From Clostridiaceae bacterium (lineage in GTDB: Bacteria; Bacillota; Clostridia; Oscillospirales; Acutalibacteraceae), in contig CAJGCA010000065.1 of the NCBI GenBank assembly GCA_904501705.1, forward strand, positions 1-8,487: a stretch of DNA of 8,487 nt, in the 5' to 3' direction. The translations under genes and the position numbers were made by a program. Below are positions 5,681 to 8,487 of this stretch, one piece after another. The notes beneath the pieces were generated by a model. The model searched no databases and had not been told where the DNA came from. It saw only the letters and a list, made by a program, of their open reading frames with translations. How positions within the stretch are numbered: position 1 is the stretch's first letter; every line of letters starts with the position of its first letter.

Positions 5681-5976
5681 TCCGCGCCGCCTCCCATCTT
5701 CGCAAAACTGCAATACTCTTCCGGCTCTACACGGCAATTTCGCGCATAACAATACCACGACTCTTTCGCCTCTTCGCCGATCTCCTTAATCGGGTATCTG
5801 TGTTCGCAAAACTTGCAATTCTTACACAGGATCACCATGCGCCATCCTGCGTTGTACAAGGCTTTTGCATACCACGCACCAAACCCATCGTTCATGCTCC
5901 CGATAGTCGCAAGAGCGTTTACTTTGGCCGTCTCAAGATCCTCGGCCATCTCCTCAATCTGCTTTTCCACACTCAC
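5677..5976 (-). CDS. Cys-rich protein with shared EKQIEEMA head
   Basis: GTG at 5976 overlaps the upstream stop as GTGA, with a GGGGG tract 7 bases upstream, giving 99 residues. The head (MSVEKQIEEMAEDL) matches that of the gene at 2153-2449, and both have a YNAxxR segment after it (ALYNAGWR, residues 39-46). The tail differs: C51-x2-C54-x2-C57, then C76, C81, and an RVEPEEYCSFAKM ending with C89. This is a compact probable zinc module; tails with a VEPEEYCS-type ending are frequent in small phage proteins of Clostridia. The partner and role are unknown. Longer in-frame starts extending upstream to 6120 would overlap most of the previous gene and are rejected. Confidence 0.83.
   Translation of the reverse strand: MSVEKQIEEMAEDLETAKVNALATIGSMNDGFGAWYAKALYNAGWRMVILCKNCKFCEHRYPIKEIGEEAKESWYCYARNCRVEPEEYCSFAKMGGGAE
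5945..5968. repeat. 24-base exact repeat, copy 2
   Basis: Identical to 2418-2441 and in the same reading frame; it encodes the shared EKQIEEMA head of the Cys-rich protein at 5677-5976. Confidence 0.9.
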
Positions 5977-6179
5977 AAACGATCCCCCTCTCTGATCTCC
6001 GCCACCGCCTCCATCCAAGGCTCCATCTCTTGCGGACAGCCATCTGTAACTGTGAGGGCGCACATAAACTCCAATGCTCTGACGATAGTCAGATAGTGCT
6101 CTCTGTCGTCCGCCGACCAATCGTCAGTTGGCTCGACAACTTTCTTTATTCTTTCAAGTGCCTTTTCGTATCTATTCAT
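5973..6179 (-). CDS. 68-aa acidic helical protein
   Basis: ATG at 6179 overlaps the upstream stop as ATGA, and a GGAGG site lies 10 bases upstream. The 68-residue product (MNRYEKALERIKKVVEPTDD...) looks mostly helical. A charged first helix is followed by a DDWSADDREHYL linker-helix, a LTIVRALEFMCALTV hydrophobic face, and an acidic C-terminus (EMEPWMEAVAEIREGDRL). No known motif is visible. It may be a small partner-binding protein. The longer in-frame start at 6209 is rejected because it lies inside the upstream gene and lacks a better ribosome binding site. Confidence 0.78.
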   Translation of the reverse strand: MNRYEKALERIKKVVEPTDDWSADDREHYLTIVRALEFMCALTVTDGCPQEMEPWMEAVAEIREGDRL

Positions 6180-6610
6180 TTTTTCCACGCCTCCTTGTCC
6201 GAGAACCAAACGTTCCCCTCTTCATCCATTCTAACCGCCCGCTCCCACTCCAGGACGTAGCATCCCTTCTTGCGGAGCTCCTCGTACATGTAGTAATCCT
6301 CCACGTTTTTCCCGGTAGCCGCCAGGACATACTCGCCGTCTTGGATCCTCAGCTCCCTCCGAGCCTCCGCCCGACAGCGGATCATGTCCTCCCAGTCCCG
6401 CCGCAGTCTCTTTGCTCCGTGAGGATCCTGCTCGTTAATAGAGAGCGCGTAGAGCAGGGAGATCAGCATAGCGTTGGCCGTCGCCTCGTACTCCTTCATG
6501 CGGTACTTCTCCGTCCGCTTCCACGCCCGCAGGTCCGCGTCACTCATGCCCATCACGTCCTTGATCAGCTCGTCCCGCTCGTCCTGCGCCGTCTTGATTC
6601 TTGCCTTCAT
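6176..6610 (-). CDS. 144-aa charged protein of unknown function
   Basis: ATG at 6610 follows an AAAGGA site 8 bases upstream and a 27-base gap after the previous gene. The product is highly charged. Residues 1-50 are helical (DERDELIKDVMGMSDADLRAWKRTEKYRMKEYEATANAM), followed by a short hydrophobic stretch (LISLLYALSI, 49-58). An RLRRDWEDMIRCRAEARREL helix spans 68-87. The C-terminal part is beta-rich (EYVLAATG, then GCYVLEWERAVRMDEEGNVWF). The arginine-rich helix could contact nucleic acid, but no recognised domain is present. Its stop is coupled to the next gene. Confidence 0.82.
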   Translation of the reverse strand: MKARIKTAQDERDELIKDVMGMSDADLRAWKRTEKYRMKEYEATANAMLISLLYALSINEQDPHGAKRLRRDWEDMIRCRAEARRELRIQDGEYVLAATGKNVEDYYMYEELRKKGCYVLEWERAVRMDEEGNVWFSDKEAWKK

Positions 6611-6633
6611 GTTCTTGTTCCTTTCTTTTTTTC

Positions 6634-6652
6634 GAGATCAGACCTCGATCTC
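6634..6652. repeat. Inverted repeat GAGATC/GATCTC at a gene end
   Basis: A 6-base perfect stem with a 7-base loop (6640-6646) straddles the stop codon at 6638. On the minus strand it is followed by A-rich sequence, not T, so it is not a standard terminator. It sits just upstream of the ribosome binding site of the next gene. Confidence 0.4.
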
Positions 6653-6904
6653 AAAATCCTTGTTTTCCTTCCCAAAAGCCAGCTCCCGCGTCTTGGGTAC
6701 GTAGGTTGCGTGTTTATAGATAATGCCCCCGCGTAGCTTGAAAACGCCATAGCGGTAGTCAGGCACACCGATGAAGCTGGCCTGAACCTGCCCGTCGATC
6801 AGGAAATCGATCTCATAGCCCTCGGCCACCCGACGCTCCCCCTTGAAATCGTAGACACGCCGCTTGTAGTCTCCGCGCCTCCACTTGGCCGTGTACCTCG
6901 CCAT
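6638..6904 (-). CDS. 88-aa basic beta-rich protein of unknown function
   Basis: ATG at 6904 overlaps the upstream stop by one base (TGATG), with GGAGGAGG 7 bases upstream. A GTG immediately upstream is less likely. The product is strongly basic at its N-terminus (MARYTAKWRRGDYKRRVYDFKGERR) and continues with several probable strands: YEIDFLIDG, VQASFIGV, YGVFKL and GIIYKHATYV. It ends in an acidic tail, ENKDFEIEV. A small beta-barrel is plausible. The basic start could bind nucleic acid, but this is inference from composition. No known family is recognised. It directly follows the HTH gene and is probably translated with it. Confidence 0.8.
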   Translation of the reverse strand: MARYTAKWRRGDYKRRVYDFKGERRVAEGYEIDFLIDGQVQASFIGVPDYRYGVFKLRGGIIYKHATYVPKTRELAFGKENKDFEIEV

Positions 6905-7161
6905 CACGCTACCTCCTCCGGACTCAGCATCCTGCTCACCAGATCCGCCACGGGGATCTTAAAGAGCTTCGCCGCGCTGTCCATGTCGGAGGCCGTCCAC
7001 CGCTCCGGGTGAGACATCCGATTGTAGTAGGTCGCCCGACAGATGCCCATGTACTCCATCACATCCTCGGCAGGCTTGCTCCGCACGTCGCAGATGGTGC
7101 GCAGGTTCGCGCCGAAGATCGCGCCGATACCCATTTTCCTAACCGTCTGCTTTTTTGCCAT
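6904..7161 (-). CDS. XRE-like helix-turn-helix regulator, 85 aa
   Basis: ATG at 7161 overlaps the previous stop by one base (TGATG) behind a GGGGGAGGGG tract. After a basic opening (MAKKQTVRKM), the HTH occupies about residues 29-53: AEDVMEYMGI as the support helix and CRATYYNRMSHPERW as the likely recognition helix and turn. ASDMDSAAKLFKIPVADLVSRM (57-78) then resembles the closing helices of phage Cro/CI-type domains. The size and layout fit a small phage DNA-binding regulator that binds as a dimer. It lies inside the operon, not at the divergent promoter, so it may feed back on early genes. The operator is not identified. Confidence 0.75.
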   Translation of the reverse strand: MAKKQTVRKMGIGAIFGANLRTICDVRSKPAEDVMEYMGICRATYYNRMSHPERWTASDMDSAAKLFKIPVADLVSRMLSPEEVA

Positions 7162-7301
7162 CAGCTCCCCTCCCCCTTCTGCCATCTCCGGCGGATCCGC
7201 TCTCTCTTGCGCGGTCTGTCCCACAGCTCCGCGTCGTCCTCATATGTAATAACTACCAAGCCCTTAAAAAACCAAACGATATTTTCCCAAACAGCTCTCA
7301 T
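7161..7301 (-). CDS. 46-aa mini-protein, hydrophobic start and basic tail
   Basis: ATG at 7301 has an excellent AAGGAG site (7310-7315) exactly 8 bases upstream, and follows the previous TAA by 3 bases. The frame ends in TGA overlapping the next ATG by one base, so it is tightly packed in the operon. The product has a semi-hydrophobic aromatic N-terminus (AVWENIVWFFKGLVVITY, residues 3-20), a short acidic EDDAELW stretch, and a highly basic end (RPRKRERIRRRWQK). The first part is long enough to touch or insert into a membrane, but its Glu, Asn and Lys make that uncertain. It could equally be a small nucleic-acid-binding peptide. No family recognised. Confidence 0.68.
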   Translation of the reverse strand: MRAVWENIVWFFKGLVVITYEDDAELWDRPRKRERIRRRWQKGEGS

Positions 7302-7304
7302 GAT

Positions 7305-7727
7305 TTATACTCCTTCCAAATGTTCCTCACGGCAAAACCAGCCGCGCTCAAATTTTGGTTCGATGCCTATGTCCCGCGCCCGGTAGTCAGTAACACCGTC
7401 GTAGATCTCCCGCGGGAACTCCACCGTGTAGTCGCGGGTATCCACGTAGATCACGGTGCCTACCCATCCGTCAATGTCCGGATTCCCGGTGTCGTCGGTG
7501 TGATACTTTACCTTGTCGCCTATGTTGTACTTTCTGTCCACGTTGATCTCACCGCACCGCACCTTGTTGTCGCACAGCCGGCAAACGTACTTGACAAATT
7601 TGATGGGGCCAGTATATCTCGTTCGCATCATCTTGGTTCCGGTCGGGAACCGCTCGTGGCAGATAGCGCATACGTGCGGAGCCTTGATAGCCACCAGCCC
7701 CTGCTCCTTGATCTTGAGATCGCTCAT
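7305..7727 (-). CDS. 140-aa protein with CxxC/CxxC zinc module and beta-rich tail
   Basis: ATG at 7727 overlaps the upstream stop as ATGA, with AGGAG about 8 bases upstream. Residues 20-52 hold a probable zinc site, C20-x2-C23-x25-C49-x2-C52 (CAICHERF ... CRLCDN). From about residue 66 a strand-rich segment follows: KYNIGDKVKYHTDD, WVGTVIYVDTRDYTVEFP and DYRARDIGIEP. It resembles a small SH3/KOW-like barrel, as in proteins that start with YxxGDKV. The last residues carry WFCREEHL. This combination suggests nucleic-acid or protein binding in the cytoplasm. The family is not named with confidence. An upstream in-frame ATG at 7778 is rejected because it lies deep in the previous gene. Confidence 0.82.
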   Translation of the reverse strand: MSDLKIKEQGLVAIKAPHVCAICHERFPTGTKMMRTRYTGPIKFVKYVCRLCDNKVRCGEINVDRKYNIGDKVKYHTDDTGNPDIDGWVGTVIYVDTRDYTVEFPREIYDGVTDYRARDIGIEPKFERGWFCREEHLEGV

Positions 7728-7975
7728 AGGCTCATCTCCTGCTCCTGCCGCCCGCCCTTTGGAGGCCGCGCAAACCACGTGCGTCCGAGATCTCGATACG
7801 GAAAGTACGTTCCCAAGTCATCCTCGGGAGGATCGTAGTCGCTCACAAAGCAACCCTTGGAGCCAACCTCGGTGATCGTCAGCTCGTCCACGATTTCCTC
7901 TTCATCGCCGTCCCACGGTACGTAAATCTTCTGCCCGATCCTGACGGGCGCGTAAAACACATGCTTTTCCACCAC
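7724..7975 (-). CDS. 83-aa small acidic protein, GTG start
   Basis: Two adjacent GTG codons (7975 and 7972) follow an AAGGAG site by 5 and 8 bases; the second has the better spacing, which would give 82 residues. Longer starts lie inside the first gene's reading frame. The product is acidic and beta-rich: FYAPVRIGQKIYVPWDGDEEEIVDEL, then LTITEVGSKGCFVSDYD, and a YRDLGRTWFARP ending. The EVGSKGCFVS / LGRTWF pattern resembles a very common small-protein family of Clostridia mobile elements whose members end in I/LGKTVFLT-like motifs. That resemblance is from memory and has no assigned function. Confidence 0.78.
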   Translation of the reverse strand: MVEKHVFYAPVRIGQKIYVPWDGDEEEIVDELTITEVGSKGCFVSDYDPPEDDLGTYFPYRDLGRTWFARPPKGGRQEQEMSL

Positions 7976-8001
7976 TCGTTCTCCTTCTTTTTCTTTGTTT
8001 T

Positions 8002-8400
8002 TTATTTCACCTTCCGCCCGGTAACCCGCATCAGCGCAGGCTCCAGCGGCATGATCTTCTTTGTTTCCGGACTCCAAACCCCCACGGGCAAGCCGTCCTC
8101 GGTGACCACGTACATCCAGTCCTCGGGGATGATCACCGACAGCTCCCCCTGCAGCTCGGGGTACTTCCCCCGCACCGCCTCGATCTCCGCGGCTACCCGG
8201 CCGCGCTCCTCGTCGCACATGCCCGTCAGCTTAAGGTCGATCTGCACCCGCATGCTCTGCGCTATAGGGGTGTTGTCCCCGCGCAGGGCTTCGATCACCC
8301 GCGCCTTGGCCTTGCCGAACATGGCACCCAGGGCCTCGGTGGTGACCCCGAAGGACTTCATCCGCACCTCGCACCGGCGTTTAAACTCATCTTTTCTCAT
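8002..8400 (-). CDS. HTH-like early protein beside the divergent promoter
   Basis: ATG at 8400 is preferred because GGAGGA lies upstream (spacing about 13 bases, a little long). The in-frame ATG at 8421 contains that site and has none of its own. The 132-residue product opens with a basic helix (MRKDEFKRRCEVRMKSFG). A likely helix-turn-helix follows at about 19-42 (VTTEALGAMFGKAKARVIEALRGD), then helices to residue 80 and a strand-rich end (ELSVIIPEDWMYVVTEDGLPVGVWSPETKKIMPLEPAL). Its place as the first leftward gene opposite an outward promoter suits a Cro-like or early regulator of a phage switch. That role is inferred from position and the weak HTH pattern. Confidence 0.75.
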   Translation of the reverse strand: MRKDEFKRRCEVRMKSFGVTTEALGAMFGKAKARVIEALRGDNTPIAQSMRVQIDLKLTGMCDEERGRVAAEIEAVRGKYPELQGELSVIIPEDWMYVVTEDGLPVGVWSPETKKIMPLEPALMRVTGRKVK

Positions 8401-8428
8401 ATTACTCAGTTTTTCCTCCATTTTTCTA

Positions 8429-8457
8429 TTGACAAATCTGATTTTGTGTGCTAATAT
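8429..8457 (+). promoter_or_regulatory. Strong rightward sigma-A-type promoter
   Basis: A perfect TTGACA -35 (8429-8434) and a TAATAT -10 (8452-8457) are separated by exactly 17 bases. TG at 8449-8450 adds an extended -10. Transcription would start near 8464 and leave the window to the right, opposite to every gene seen here. It probably drives a divergent regulator such as a lysogeny repressor, which is not visible. Confidence 0.75.
8434..8444. promoter_or_regulatory. Candidate operator dyad in promoter spacer
   Basis: AAATC-T-GATTT is a perfect 5-base dyad around 8439, lying between the -35 and -10 of the rightward promoter. A related half, GTTAGATTT, occurs at 8467-8475. A repressor bound here would block the promoter. 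The assignment is inferred from position and symmetry only. Confidence 0.4.
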
Positions 8458-8487
8458 TAATCGAAAGTTAGATTTCAGCCCGTTCCC

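Noticed and set aside
4931..5749. Plus-strand 272-codon very hydrophobic frame that looks like a membrane protein
   Set aside because: It mirrors the charged, aromatic 219-aa gene on the other strand: complements of Glu, Asp and Lys codons read as Phe, Leu, Ile and Val. The minus-strand gene has a ribosome binding site and ATGA coupling; this one has neither.
6128..6736. Plus-strand 202-codon frame
   Set aside because: Leu/Val/Pro-rich shadow of the 144-aa and 88-aa genes; no ribosome binding site or domain.
7155..7838. Plus-strand 227-codon frame
   Set aside because: Antisense to four minus-strand genes with matching starts, stops and Cys motifs; no recognisable product.
1..8487. CRISPR array, tRNA, IS element or attachment site
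   Set aside because: No regularly spaced repeats, cloverleaf-like tRNA, transposase or terminal inverted repeats were found on reading both strands.

Overview
The window looks like part of the early region of a temperate phage or prophage of a Bacillota host, most likely a gut Clostridia (Oscillospiraceae-like) lineage. This is inference from several observations: strong AGGAGG-type ribosome binding sites, tightly packed small genes with stop/start overlaps, several CxxC mini-proteins, a DUF551 protein, a large ParB-like protein without ParA, and a lone DNA methyltransferase. No integrase, terminase, structural gene, tRNA, CRISPR array or IS element is visible, so phage identity rests on gene style and layout.

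All supported genes lie on the minus strand and read right to left as one apparent transcription unit of about 20 genes. At the right edge (8429-8457) a strong sigma-A-type promoter points the other way, out of the window, with a small dyad in its spacer. Together with an HTH-like first leftward gene (8002-8400), this resembles one half of a lysogeny switch. From right to left come: an HTH-like protein; a small acidic protein; a CxxC/CxxC protein with a beta-rich tail; a 46-aa basic mini-protein; a second, XRE-like HTH protein; three unknown small proteins; a Cys-rich protein (5677-5976); an AT-rich 219-aa orphan; a DUF551 protein; the 607-aa ParB-like protein; a single-pass membrane protein; a second protein sharing its N-terminal head with 5677-5976; two tiny genes (one Cys-rich); a 200-aa unknown; another tiny CxxC protein; and a beta-class N6/N4 DNA methyltransferase. 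Left of the methyltransferase is a 206-base gap packed with hairpins. The leftmost gene runs off the edge.

Four real genes are short or cut by the window edge (2011-2175, 1119-1286, 7161-7301 and the edge-truncated 1-242). Each is supported by a ribosome binding site, a start/stop overlap or conserved-looking Cys motifs. Likely shared themes are DNA binding and marking (ParB-like, methyltransferase, two HTH proteins) and many small zinc-binding accessory proteins. I recognise no complete new defence or counter-defence system. The most unusual items are the hairpin island at 296-443, the long C-terminal extension of the ParB-like protein, and the shared-head Cys-rich gene pair with an exact 24-base repeat.
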